Assembly: GCF_001643375.1 (NCBI RefSeq)
Contig: NZ_LSHB01000083.1
Location: forward strand, 1 to 64,000
Direction of reading: 5' to 3'
Length of the DNA stretch: 64,000 bases
DNA from: Chryseobacterium sp. FP211-J200
Lineage (GTDB): Bacteria > Bacteroidota > Bacteroidia > Flavobacteriales > Weeksellaceae
Made by a program: the position numbers and the translations under genes. Of the stretch, positions 44,023-51,805 are shown piece after piece (the stretch's first letter is position 1; every line of letters starts with the position of its first letter). The notes under the pieces were generated by a model. That model worked only from the letters and a program-made list of their open reading frames with translations. It did no database searches and was not told where the DNA came from.

Positions 44023-45524
44023 TGTAAATTTAGTTTTTCCAAATATAATGCAATTTTTCTGTCATTTGCAAGCCTTGGAATCTTGTTTTGTCCACCCAAC
44101 TTCCCTTCGGATTTTGCATAATCCTGGAAGGCATTTTTCTTCAGTTTCGCAATCACCAAAGGTTGTAGAATATTTCCGGAAATGAGATCGTCGTAATAAG
44201 TATTTCGTTTTCTGAGTTGCAAATCCAATTCAGATTTGAAAGCTTCAAAATTCTCCGGCTCTTTTTCAAACTCGATGAACCATTCGTGGTAAGGTAGACC
44301 TTCCGCAGGATTCACTTGTGGTGCAAGATGGAATTCTGTGATTTGTGCAGGAAATTTCTCCACGGTTGCTTTCAACGCTTCTTCCACCTCGAATGCAATC
44401 ACGTGTTCGCCGAAAGCCGAAGTGAAATGTTTCGTTCTTCCAGAAACAACAATTCTGTACGGATTTTTATCAATGAATCTCACAACATCACCGATTGAAT
44501 ACGCCCAAAGTCCAGAATTTGTCGTCAAAATCAAGGCGTAATCTTTATTAAGTTCCACGTCTTTTAGTGTCAATCTTTTTGCATTTGGTTTTCCGAATTC
44601 TTCCAAAGGAACAAATTCATAAAAAATCCCGTGATTGGTCAAAAGCAATAATCCATCTTTCGTATAATCATCCTGAAATGCAAAGAATCCTTCCGAAGCT
44701 GGAAACGTCTGAACAATATCGACAGGTTTCCCCAATAACTCATTCATCTTATCTCGGTAAGGTTCGTAATTCACGCCACCAGTTATGATCAATTGAAGGT
44801 TTGGAAAAATCTCTGTGATTTTCTTTCCGTGTCGGTCAATCAATTTTTCGAAGTACATAATGAGCCAAGGCGGAATTCCGGAAATCAAGGTCATATTTTC
44901 TTTTTCAGTTTCCTCCACGATTTTATCGATTTTGGTTTCCCAATCTTCGATGCAGTTGGTTTCCCAACTTGGCAATCTGTTTTTCTGAAGATAGTTTGGA
45001 ATGTGATGTGCCACGATCCCCGACAATCTTCCGTTTTTGATGCCATTGATTTCTTCTAATTCAGGAGAACCTTGTAGAAATATCATTTTTCCACCGACGA
45101 AATCAGCGTTATTTTTCTTTTCAATGTAATGAAAAAGTGCACTTTGCGCAGCGCCAATTTGAAACGGCATTGCTTCTTTGGAAATCGGAATGTATTTTGC
45201 GCCGGAGGTTGTTCCTGAAGTCTTCGCAAAATATTCTGGCAAGTCCGGCCAAAGGATTTTGGATTGTCCTTTTTTGATCTTCTCGATGTAAGGTTTCAAA
45301 TCTTCGTAATCAGCAATCGGAACATTGGTTCGAAAATCCTCAATATTTTTTATCGTTTCGAATTGATGTTCTCTTCCGAAAAGAGTTTTCTCAGCCGTTT
45401 TGACGAGCGAAAGCAGAAGTTCTTCCTGATTCTTGACCGCATTGGTTTTAAAATCTTTTGTTTTGGCGATATGTTTTTTGGCCCAGATGAGCGCGATATT
45501 TTTCTTGATAAAATCCAGCATCAT
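44019..45524 (-). CDS. GH3 auxin-responsive promoter family protein (acyl-adenylating superfamily)
   Basis: A 501-residue member of the GH3 family, relatives of plant enzymes that join amino acids to auxin or jasmonate by way of acyl-adenylates. Motif I is seen as AKTSGTTSGAKYIPIS (about 105-120), with downstream SGIPPWLIMYFE, TFPASEGFFAF and YSIGDVVRF as expected. The bacterial substrate is not known. The start is the first of two Met codons. It overlaps the lipoprotein gene that follows and is preceded by repeat copy D. Confidence 0.88.
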   Translation of the reverse strand: MMLDFIKKNIALIWAKKHIAKTKDFKTNAVKNQEELLLSLVKTAEKTLFGREHQFETIKNIEDFRTNVPIADYEDLKPYIEKIKKGQSKILWPDLPEYFAKTSGTTSGAKYIPISKEAMPFQIGAAQSALFHYIEKKNNADFVGGKMIFLQGSPELEEINGIKNGRLSGIVAHHIPNYLQKNRLPSWETNCIEDWETKIDKIVEETEKENMTLISGIPPWLIMYFEKLIDRHGKKITEIFPNLQLIITGGVNYEPYRDKMNELLGKPVDIVQTFPASEGFFAFQDDYTKDGLLLLTNHGIFYEFVPLEEFGKPNAKRLTLKDVELNKDYALILTTNSGLWAYSIGDVVRFIDKNPYRIVVSGRTKHFTSAFGEHVIAFEVEEALKATVEKFPAQITEFHLAPQVNPAEGLPYHEWFIEFEKEPENFEAFKSELDLQLRKRNTYYDDLISGNILQPLVIAKLKKNAFQDYAKSEGKLGGQNKIPRLANDRKIALYLEKLNLQ

Positions 45525-45711
45525 TAAGAATTTTCGGTCGTCAAATTTATAAGTATTCTTTTATATATTAGATGTTAGAAGTTAGATTTTAGATATTAGA
45601 TTTGATTTCTTTTAAAATACGAATGGGAATTCAGAAATGTTTGACTTCTGAGACTCATTTGGAATCAAAAAATGTGTTTATAATCTCGTCTCGTGTTTTT
45701 ATGTAGAATCT

Positions 45712-45817
45712 GCAGCCCGACTTGAGTGGAAATCCTTTTTTGCGTGGACTTCGTGTTCTATTGAGACTGAGATCGTGAGCAAAAAAGATTGGGAACGGAA
45801 GGCGGAAATAGCTGCCC
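45712..45817. repeat. Dispersed palindromic repeat, copy D (plus orientation)
   Basis: The 387-base gap 45525-45911 has no gene. It holds a TTAGA-type simple repeat (about 45565-45605), then copy D and the rplU promoter. GCAGC (45712-45716) pairs with GCTGC (45811-45815); the inner arms TCCTTTTTTGC and GCAAAAAAGATT are inverted. Blocks GAGTGGAAATCC and GGGAACGGAAGGCGGA are identical to copy E. Confidence 0.75.
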
Positions 45818-45850
45818 TAATAATTATTATTGTAAAGTTTGTGATAAGTG

Positions 45851-45882
45851 TTTGTGTTTTAGAAAGAAAAAATGTACTTTTG
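45851..45882 (+). promoter_or_regulatory. rplU-rpmA promoter
   Basis: TTTG (45851-45854), a 20-base spacer and TACTTTTG (45875-45882): the best Bacteroidota consensus match in the window. The rplU ATG at 45912 is 29 bases further on. Confidence 0.75.
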
Positions 45883-45911
45883 CACCTCGAATAATATAAA
45901 ATTTATAAACA

Positions 45912-46307
45912 ATGTTTGCAATTGTAGAAATAGCAGGGCTTCAATACAAAGTTGAGCAAAACCAAAAGTTGTTTGTGAACCGTTTGAAAGGAGACAAGGG
46001 AACGAAAGTTTCTTTTGATAAAGTTCTTCTTACTGTAAACGGCTCCGTAACTGTAGGTGCCCCGGCTGTAAGCGGTATTACCGTAGATGTAGAAATTCTT
46101 GACCACGTTCAAGCTGACAAAGTAATCATCTTCAAAAAGAAGAGAAGAAAAGGTTATGCGAAGAAAAATGGTCACAGACAATCTCTTACTCAAATCATCG
46201 TAACTGGTATTACTGGATTTGGTGCTGAGAAAAAAGAAGCTAAAAAAGCTGCTCCTAAGAAAGCTGCTAAAGCTGAAGTAACTGAAACCAGCGAAACTGC
46301 TGAATAA
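45912..46307 (+). CDS. rplU: 50S ribosomal protein L21 with Ala/Lys-rich tail
   Basis: A 131-residue L21, which binds 23S rRNA. The core (about 1-103) opens MFAIVEIAGLQYKVEQNQ and keeps the conserved KKRRKGYAKKNGHRQSLTQI segment. The last 30 residues, rich in Ala, Lys, Glu and Thr, are an extension beyond the usual 103-residue E. coli L21. It leads the rplU-rpmA operon under a strong promoter. Confidence 0.96.
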   Translation: MFAIVEIAGLQYKVEQNQKLFVNRLKGDKGTKVSFDKVLLTVNGSVTVGAPAVSGITVDVEILDHVQADKVIIFKKKRRKGYAKKNGHRQSLTQIIVTGITGFGAEKKEAKKAAPKKAAKAEVTETSETAE

Positions 46308-46335
46308 TTTTTTAACCAAAAAACCTTAAAATAAA

Positions 46336-46593
46336 ATGGCACATAAGAAAGGAGTTGGTAGTTCCAAAAACGGTAGAGAATCTCATTCTAAAAGATTGGG
46401 TGTAAAGATTTTCGGAGGACAGAACGCTATTGCTGGTAACATCATCATCAGACAAAGAGGTACTCAACATCACCCAGGTGAAAATGTTGGTATGGGTAAG
46501 GATCACACTTTGCATGCTCTTGTTGACGGTAAAGTTGTTTTCAGAAAGAAAGCTAACAACAGATCATTTGTATCTATTGAACCAAACGCATAA
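46336..46593 (+). CDS. rpmA: 50S ribosomal protein L27
   Basis: An 85-residue L27 that lies at the peptidyl transferase centre. It starts [10 protein letters not shown], so it has no cleavable N-terminal extension like that of Firmicutes. The core [33 protein letters not shown] is fully conserved. 28 bases after rplU and before a bidirectional terminator. Confidence 0.97.
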   Translation: MAHKKGVGSSKNGRESHSKRLGVKIFGGQNAIAGNIIIRQRGTQHHPGENVGMGKDHTLHALVDGKVVFRKKANNRSFVSIEPNA

Positions 46594-46613
46594 TTAAAGC
46601 GTTTTATAAAAAT

Positions 46614-46650
46614 AAAAAATCCTGAGACTTATGTTTCAGGATTTTTTATT
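46614..46650. terminator. Bidirectional terminator between rpmA and yebC
   Basis: Stem AAAAATCCTGA / TCAGGATTTTT with a 10-base loop; A and T runs flank both sides. Confidence 0.85.
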
Positions 46651-46663
46651 TGGTAATTACCGA

Positions 46664-47404
46664 CTAAAGCGTTTCTAATTGCGCTTCTGTGAATTCCATA
46701 TTGTGGAATACGTTCTGAACGTCATCATCTTCTTCGAAACGTTCTAACATCTTCATATTGGATTTGAACTGGTCATCCGTCATTTCTTTTGTATTATTCG
46801 GGATTCTTTGTAGTTCTGCACTTTTAACTTCGATTTTTAGGTCATCTAATTTATGTGACATTGCTCCGAAATCTTCGAACGCTGTTGTGATTAGAACTTC
46901 AGTTTCGTCTTGATCGATCTCTTCTGCACCACCGTCTATCATTTCCATCTCGAAATCATCCCATTCTGTCTTGATCTGTGCTTTCTCGATAGTGAAAATC
47001 CCCTTTCTATCAAAGATGAAAGCTAACTCTCCATTCTTCCCAAGATTGCCGTCAAACTTATTGAAAATCGCTCTTACGTTGGCAACGGTTCTTGTTGTAT
47101 TGTTCGTCGTACATTCTACAAAGAACGCCACGCCGCCTTGTCCATAACCTTCATATGTTACTTCTTCGTAGTTCTCGGCATCTGCTCCACTTGCCTTCTT
47201 GATGGCTCTTTCCACATTGTCCTTTGGCATGTTTGCACCTTTGGCATTCTGGATACATCTTCTCAGCGCAGGATTGGCTTCTGGATCTGTACCGCCGGCT
47301 TTAACAGCTAGTGCTATATCTTTTCCTATTTTGGAAAACGTTTTGGCCATCTTGTCCCATCTGGCCATTTTTGAGGCTTTTCTATATTCGAATGCTCTTC
47401 CCAT
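46664..47404 (-). CDS. YebC/PmpR family protein
   Basis: A 246-residue three-domain protein of the YebC/PmpR family: GRAFEYRKASKMARWDKMAK-type N-terminus, the RCIQNAKGANMPKDNVERAI region and the GYGQGGVAFFVECTTNNTTRTVANVRAIF block. Family members act as transcription regulators (PmpR) or as translation factors that relieve ribosome stalling on proline-rich stretches (YebC2). It is monocistronic. Confidence 0.93.
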   Translation of the reverse strand: MGRAFEYRKASKMARWDKMAKTFSKIGKDIALAVKAGGTDPEANPALRRCIQNAKGANMPKDNVERAIKKASGADAENYEEVTYEGYGQGGVAFFVECTTNNTTRTVANVRAIFNKFDGNLGKNGELAFIFDRKGIFTIEKAQIKTEWDDFEMEMIDGGAEEIDQDETEVLITTAFEDFGAMSHKLDDLKIEVKSAELQRIPNNTKEMTDDQFKSNMKMLERFEEDDDVQNVFHNMEFTEAQLETL

Positions 47405-47451
47405 TACAAGTTTTATTTTATATTACAAAAGTACTGAAATATAGAAACAAA

Positions 47452-47483
47452 AAAAATACCTCCAATCAAATTGGAGGTATTTA
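47452..47483 (-). terminator. Terminator after the OmpA gene
   Basis: Minus-strand stem AAATACCTCCAAT / ATTGGAGGTATTT with a 3-base loop followed by a T8 run, 21 bases after the stop. Confidence 0.9.
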
Positions 47484-47504
47484 TATTTAGAAATTAATTA
47501 CTAA

Positions 47505-48977
47505 TTATTTTCTTTTTTTAGTAGCTTTTTTCTTAACTACTTTTTTCTCTACTACTGGAAGATCTGATTTTTGAAGAGCATCCCAAGCAGCGCCGTTTAC
47601 AGCCTCTACTACAACTTTTCTATCAGCTTGTCTTTCAGCATCAGAAGCTTTTTCAGAAACTTTAGCGTCTCTTTCACCAACTCCTACTGATTTCAATTGT
47701 GTTTTACTTACACCTTTAGCTTCTAAAGCAGCAACTACAGCAGCAGCTCTTTGTCTAGAAAGTTTCAAGTTATAAGCTTCAGCACCTTTAGCATCTGTGT
47801 GACCAGTTACTAAGAAAGTAGCATCTTTCGCTCCGTTAAGGATAGAAGCAGCTTGTTCGATTTTACCTGCAGATTCTGCTCTTACAGTTGCTTTATTGAA
47901 GTCAAACAAGATGTTTGTAAGTGCTCCTGTAGCCTCGTCAGCGTAAGCTGAAGCTGGTTTAGGACAACCTTGGTATTGAGCAAGACCGAATACTGTAGGA
48001 CAAGCATCATCTTTGTCTAGTACACCGTCTCCGTCTGTATCTGGCCAAGGACAACCTTTGTTTTCAGCTGGACCGGGAACGTCAACACAAGCATCATCTT
48101 TGTCTAATACACCGTCTCCGTCTGTATCTGGCCAAGGACAACCGTTGTTTTCTTTAGGACCTGCTACATCTGGACATTGATCGTCTTTGTCTGGGATACC
48201 ATCTCCATCTGTGTCAGGACATCCTTGGAATTCTGGTAAACCTGGAGTATCTGGACAAGCATCTTCCTTGTCTGGAATTCCGTCTTTATCTCTGTCAGTA
48301 TTTCCGAATCTAAATAATAGAGACGCAGAAGCTTGCCAGAAGTTAGCAACGTTTGATTTATCAACTGGAGTAGTAACATAATCTCCTTGAACACCTAAAC
48401 CGAAGTTTTTAGTAACCCAGAAGTTGATACCAGCACCTGTACTAACAGTGAAGTGGTTTGCTTTACCAGTCAAGTCGCCATCTTCATTATATGCAGAACG
48501 AACTTCTCCAGACTTTGTATCAGTCGCAGGGAAAGTAAGACCTGTATAATCATGTCTTAAATAGTTAGCACCAACTCTCAAGTACGGGTCAAACCAAGAC
48601 TCTTCGTCCCATAAAAGACCTGCAGCTTTGAATTGAACACCAAGACCAGTCATTAAAAAGAATTCCTTCTCCATAGCGAATCTCTTGTTGTCAACATTAC
48701 CAACAGTCGTTTGCCAGTCCAATACTAAACCTTTACCAAGGCTTCTTGCAACTGTCAATTTAGAAAGTGGCGGTGTAATTGAATACTTTGAAACTCCGAA
48801 TAAGTTTTCCTTAAAATTGTTGAATGAGAACGTATTGCTGAAATTGTTTCTTTGAGCAACGTGATTCACTCCATGAGCACCTACACCTATAACCCAAGGG
48901 TTAGTAGTAGTTTGCGCAAAAACAGAAGAGGCAACAGTAAGCGCCAAAGCTGTAATTCCTAATTTTAGATTTTTCAT
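47505..48977 (-). CDS. OmpA family outer membrane protein with thrombospondin type 3 repeats
   Basis: A 490-residue outer membrane protein. The signal peptide is cut near residue 21 (SSVFAQ). Residues about 25-230 look like an eight-stranded beta barrel (alternating hydrophobic and polar). Then comes a calcium-binding region of four or five DxDGDGxxDxxDxCP repeats (about 235-340), with two nearly identical copies of PWPDTDGDGVLDKDDAC. The OmpA domain (about 360-470, with NILFDFNKATV and TGHTDAKG) binds peptidoglycan. An unusual Lys/Val-rich tail (VEKKVVKKKATKKRK) closes it. An abundant structural protein linking outer membrane and cell wall. Confidence 0.93.
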   Translation of the reverse strand: MKNLKLGITALALTVASSVFAQTTTNPWVIGVGAHGVNHVAQRNNFSNTFSFNNFKENLFGVSKYSITPPLSKLTVARSLGKGLVLDWQTTVGNVDNKRFAMEKEFFLMTGLGVQFKAAGLLWDEESWFDPYLRVGANYLRHDYTGLTFPATDTKSGEVRSAYNEDGDLTGKANHFTVSTGAGINFWVTKNFGLGVQGDYVTTPVDKSNVANFWQASASLLFRFGNTDRDKDGIPDKEDACPDTPGLPEFQGCPDTDGDGIPDKDDQCPDVAGPKENNGCPWPDTDGDGVLDKDDACVDVPGPAENKGCPWPDTDGDGVLDKDDACPTVFGLAQYQGCPKPASAYADEATGALTNILFDFNKATVRAESAGKIEQAASILNGAKDATFLVTGHTDAKGAEAYNLKLSRQRAAAVVAALEAKGVSKTQLKSVGVGERDAKVSEKASDAERQADRKVVVEAVNGAAWDALQKSDLPVVEKKVVKKKATKKRK

Positions 48978-49044
48978 AGAATTAAATGATTAAATAATTG
49001 ATAATGCAAAATAAATATAATTTTTCTTTATAAACAAAGTTTTT

Positions 49045-49503
49045 TTAACTTTTCTTTAATATCCGTTGGATATTTACCTTATTCTCTCTGTCCTTGATCG
49101 CTTCTCTTTTATCAAACAGTTTTTTACCCTTAGCCAATGATATAAGTAGCTTTGCTTTACCATTGTCATTTATATAAAGCTTTAGGGGAATTATCGTATT
49201 GCCAACATCCTTTAACTTTTTTTTAAGTTTTTGCAATTCGTAATTATGCAGTAGCAACTTCCGTTCCCTTTTTGTTTTGTGATTATAAAAAGTTCCCAAT
49301 TTATATTCATCAATCATCATATTGATGACGTAAAGTTCCTCATCAATAAACTGGCAAAAGCTTTCTGTGATTGATGCTTTGGAAGATCGGAGCGATTTTA
49401 TTTCTGTACCTGTCAGGACTAAACCAGCTTCATACTCATCAAGGATTTCATACTCGAAGCGGGCTCTTTTATTGAAGATATTAACAGTTTTTTCTATTTT
49501 CAT
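49045..49503 (-). CDS. smpB: SsrA-binding protein
   Basis: A 152-residue tmRNA-binding protein needed for rescue of stalled ribosomes. The oligonucleotide-binding barrel has FEYEILDEYEAGLVLTGTEIKSLR, with later NHKTKRERKLLLHNYEL and PLKLYINDNGKAKLLISLAKGKKLFDKRE; the C-terminal basic tail is normal. It lies between OmpA and the divergent ABC-F gene. The tmRNA gene itself is not in this window. Confidence 0.97.
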   Translation of the reverse strand: MKIEKTVNIFNKRARFEYEILDEYEAGLVLTGTEIKSLRSSKASITESFCQFIDEELYVINMMIDEYKLGTFYNHKTKRERKLLLHNYELQKLKKKLKDVGNTIIPLKLYINDNGKAKLLISLAKGKKLFDKREAIKDRENKVNIQRILKKS

Positions 49504-49554
49504 AGTGTTAAATTATTATAACTATCGGGCTTTCCTCATCCCAACTAATTTTCG

Positions 49555-49562
49555 TAATTTTG
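49555..49562 (+). promoter_or_regulatory. ABC-F gene candidate -7 box
   Basis: TAATTTTG fits TAnnTTTG, 20 bases before the ATG. Confidence 0.4.
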
Positions 49563-49581
49563 CACAAACTTACAAAACAAT

Positions 49582-51204
49582 ATGTTAACAGTATCTAATT
49601 TATCATTACAGTTCGGGAAAAGAGTTCTTTTTGATGAAGTCAATATAAAATTTACAAAAGGAAATTGCTACGGTATCATTGGTGCCAATGGAGCAGGGAA
49701 ATCTACATTCCTTAAGATATTAAGCGGAAAACAAGATCCAACCTCCGGAAACACCTCTTTGGAAAACGGAAAAAGAATGTCTGTCCTAGAGCAGGACCAC
49801 TTTGCCTACGACAATTTTACTGTACTCGAAACCATTCTTAGAGGAAACAAAATGCTTTTCGACATTAAAGAACAAATGGATGCTCTTTATGCAAAAGAAG
49901 ATTTCTCTGATGAAGATGGGATCAAAGCGGGAGAACTTGGTGTTGTTTATGACGAGATGGGCGGATGGAACTCAGAAGCTGATGCTCAGACGATGCTTTC
50001 TAATGTTGGCATTTCAGAAGATATGCATTATCAAATGATGGGCGAACTAGAGAACAAAGACAAAGTAAGGGTTCTACTTGCACAGGCCTTGTTCGGAAAT
50101 CCGGATGTACTGATCCTGGATGAGCCTACCAATGACTTGGACATCGCGACTATCGCTTGGTTGGAGGATTTCTTAGCAGATTATGAGAATACGGTGATCG
50201 TGGTATCTCACGACCGTCACTTCTTGGATACTGTTTGTACGCACATCGGCGATCTAGATTATGCAAAATTGAATCTATACACAGGTAACTACTCGTTCTG
50301 GTATCAGGCTTCTCAACTAGCAACAAGACAAAGAGCTCAGGCCAACAAAAAAGCTGAGGACAAGAAAAAAGAATTACAGGATTTCATCGCACGATTCAGT
50401 TCCAACGTAGCGAAAGCTAAGCAGGCTACTGCACGTAAAAAGATGATCGACAAATTGAACATCGATGACATCAAACCTTCATCAAGAAGATATCCAGCCA
50501 TCATTTTCGATACGGAAAGAGAAGTTGGCGACCAGATCCTGGATGTCAAAGGTCTAGAGAAAACAAAAGACGGCGAATTATTATTCTCGAACATCGACCT
50601 TAATCTTAAGAAAGGTGATAAGGTAGCGGTCATCTCAAGAAACTCTTTGGCAATCACAGAATTTTTCGAAATCCTTGCTGGAAATCTACCTGCAGACAAA
50701 GGAAATATTGCTTGGGGCGTTACAACAAACCAATCTCACATGCCTTTGGACAACACCAATTTCTTCCAAGATGACATCAACCTGGTGGATTGGTTGAGAC
50801 AGTTCACGAAGAATGATGAGGAGCGTCACGAAGAATTTATGAGAGGTTTCTTGGGAAGAATGCTTTTCTCAGGAGACGAGGCTCTTAAATCTTGTAAAGT
50901 GCTTTCCGGAGGTGAGAAAATGAGATGTATGTTCAGTAGAATGATGCTTCAGAAAGCTAATGTTCTTTTGCTTGATGAGCCTACGAATCACTTAGACTTG
51001 GAAAGTATCACAACTTTGAATAACTCATTGAACAACTTCAAAGGAAACATCTTGTTGTCCTCTCATGACCACGAGTTGCTAGGAACAGTTTGTAACAGGA
51101 TCATCGAGTTGACGCCGAAAGGTATCATCGACAGAGATATGACTTACGACGAATATCTTGGAGATAAGAAAATCAAAGAATTGCAGGAGCAGATGTACGC
51201 TTAA
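49582..51204 (+). CDS. ABC-F family ATPase with one intact composite ATP site
   Basis: A 540-residue double-ATPase protein with no membrane segments, of the ABC-F group that works on the ribosome E site. Domain 1 has a good Walker A (GANGAGKS at about 35-42) and Walker B (VLILDEPTND), but where its signature should be it reads MGELENKDKVR instead of LSGGQ. Domain 2 has the reverse: its P-loop position reads VISRNSLAITEFF, without the Gly-Lys-Ser/Thr, yet signature LSGGEK and Walker B VLLLDEPTNHLD are intact. The linker (about 240-310) is Lys-rich and helical. Thus one composite site (Walker A of 1 with signature of 2) looks complete and the other does not. Family: YbiT/Uup-like. Confidence 0.9.
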   Translation: MLTVSNLSLQFGKRVLFDEVNIKFTKGNCYGIIGANGAGKSTFLKILSGKQDPTSGNTSLENGKRMSVLEQDHFAYDNFTVLETILRGNKMLFDIKEQMDALYAKEDFSDEDGIKAGELGVVYDEMGGWNSEADAQTMLSNVGISEDMHYQMMGELENKDKVRVLLAQALFGNPDVLILDEPTNDLDIATIAWLEDFLADYENTVIVVSHDRHFLDTVCTHIGDLDYAKLNLYTGNYSFWYQASQLATRQRAQANKKAEDKKKELQDFIARFSSNVAKAKQATARKKMIDKLNIDDIKPSSRRYPAIIFDTEREVGDQILDVKGLEKTKDGELLFSNIDLNLKKGDKVAVISRNSLAITEFFEILAGNLPADKGNIAWGVTTNQSHMPLDNTNFFQDDINLVDWLRQFTKNDEERHEEFMRGFLGRMLFSGDEALKSCKVLSGGEKMRCMFSRMMLQKANVLLLDEPTNHLDLESITTLNNSLNNFKGNILLSSHDHELLGTVCNRIIELTPKGIIDRDMTYDEYLGDKKIKELQEQMYA

Positions 51205-51227
51205 TCCTCCATTAAAATAAATTTTAT

Positions 51228-51260
51228 AAAAGCATCTCGAGTTTTCGGGATGCTTTTTTT
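51228..51260 (+). terminator. Terminator after the ABC-F gene
   Basis: Stem AAAAGCATCTCG / CGGGATGCTTTT (one G-T pair) and a long T run. Confidence 0.85.
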
Positions 51261-51328
51261 TTGCTTCGGCTACGCTCAGCAACCGGAGTTGTTTGGTTGT
51301 TGCGTTTGCAACTAGTCTTGTTTTGTTG

Positions 51329-51538
51329 TACAGTTGTCTTGTTGCTATTGGCAGTGGCTTAGTTGTGTTTGGCAGTTGCCTATTCGTAGTTGACAGTTGC
51401 CTATTCGTAGTTGACAGTTGTCTATTTGTGGTTGGCAGTTGCCTGTTTGTGGCTGGCAGTTGCTTGGTTGCGGTTGGCAGTTGCCCATTCGTAGTTGGCA
51501 GTTGTCTATTTGTGGTTGGCGGTTGCCTGTTTGTGGTT
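51329..51538. repeat. 21-bp tandem repeat array (ten units)
   Basis: Part of the 601-base gap 51205-51805. Ten 21-bp units of the type GGCAGTTGCCTATTCGTAGTT keep exact register; the last eight (from 51371) are close to one another. In one forward frame, open from a TTG at 51293 to 51634, each unit reads as a GSCLFVV-like heptapeptide. No ATG, no ribosome-binding site and no recognisable protein features support it as a gene. Confidence 0.85.
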
Positions 51539-51584
51539 GAAATCAGGTTTGTTGTAAATGGTGTGTGTTATTATTTAATTTTTT

Positions 51585-51656
51585 ACAGGCCGCTCCTACG
51601 GAGCTTTGCTCGTGTAATGATTAATTTCTATTAACAGGTCGCCACTCCGTGGCTTT
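51585..51656. repeat. Two tandem mini-hairpins with shared flanks
   Basis: ACAGGCC-GCTCC-TAC-GGAGC-TTT (51585-51607) and ACAGGTC-GCCAC-TCC-GTGGC-TTT (51634-51656 region). Flanks and loop length agree, while the 5-bp stems differ at both arms and still pair. The rest of the gap up to 51805 is AT-rich and shows no clear signal. Confidence 0.75.
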
Positions 51657-51805
51657 ATTTTAAATCTTAAAAGTCGTATTACATCATTTGCGGTAACTTT
51701 TAAACTAATAGCTGCATTATTTTTGAAAATATTTTGGAGAAATTTGAATATTAATAAATCCAGTTTGAAAAACTCTTTTTAATTTTAGAGAAATATATAG
51801 ACCTT

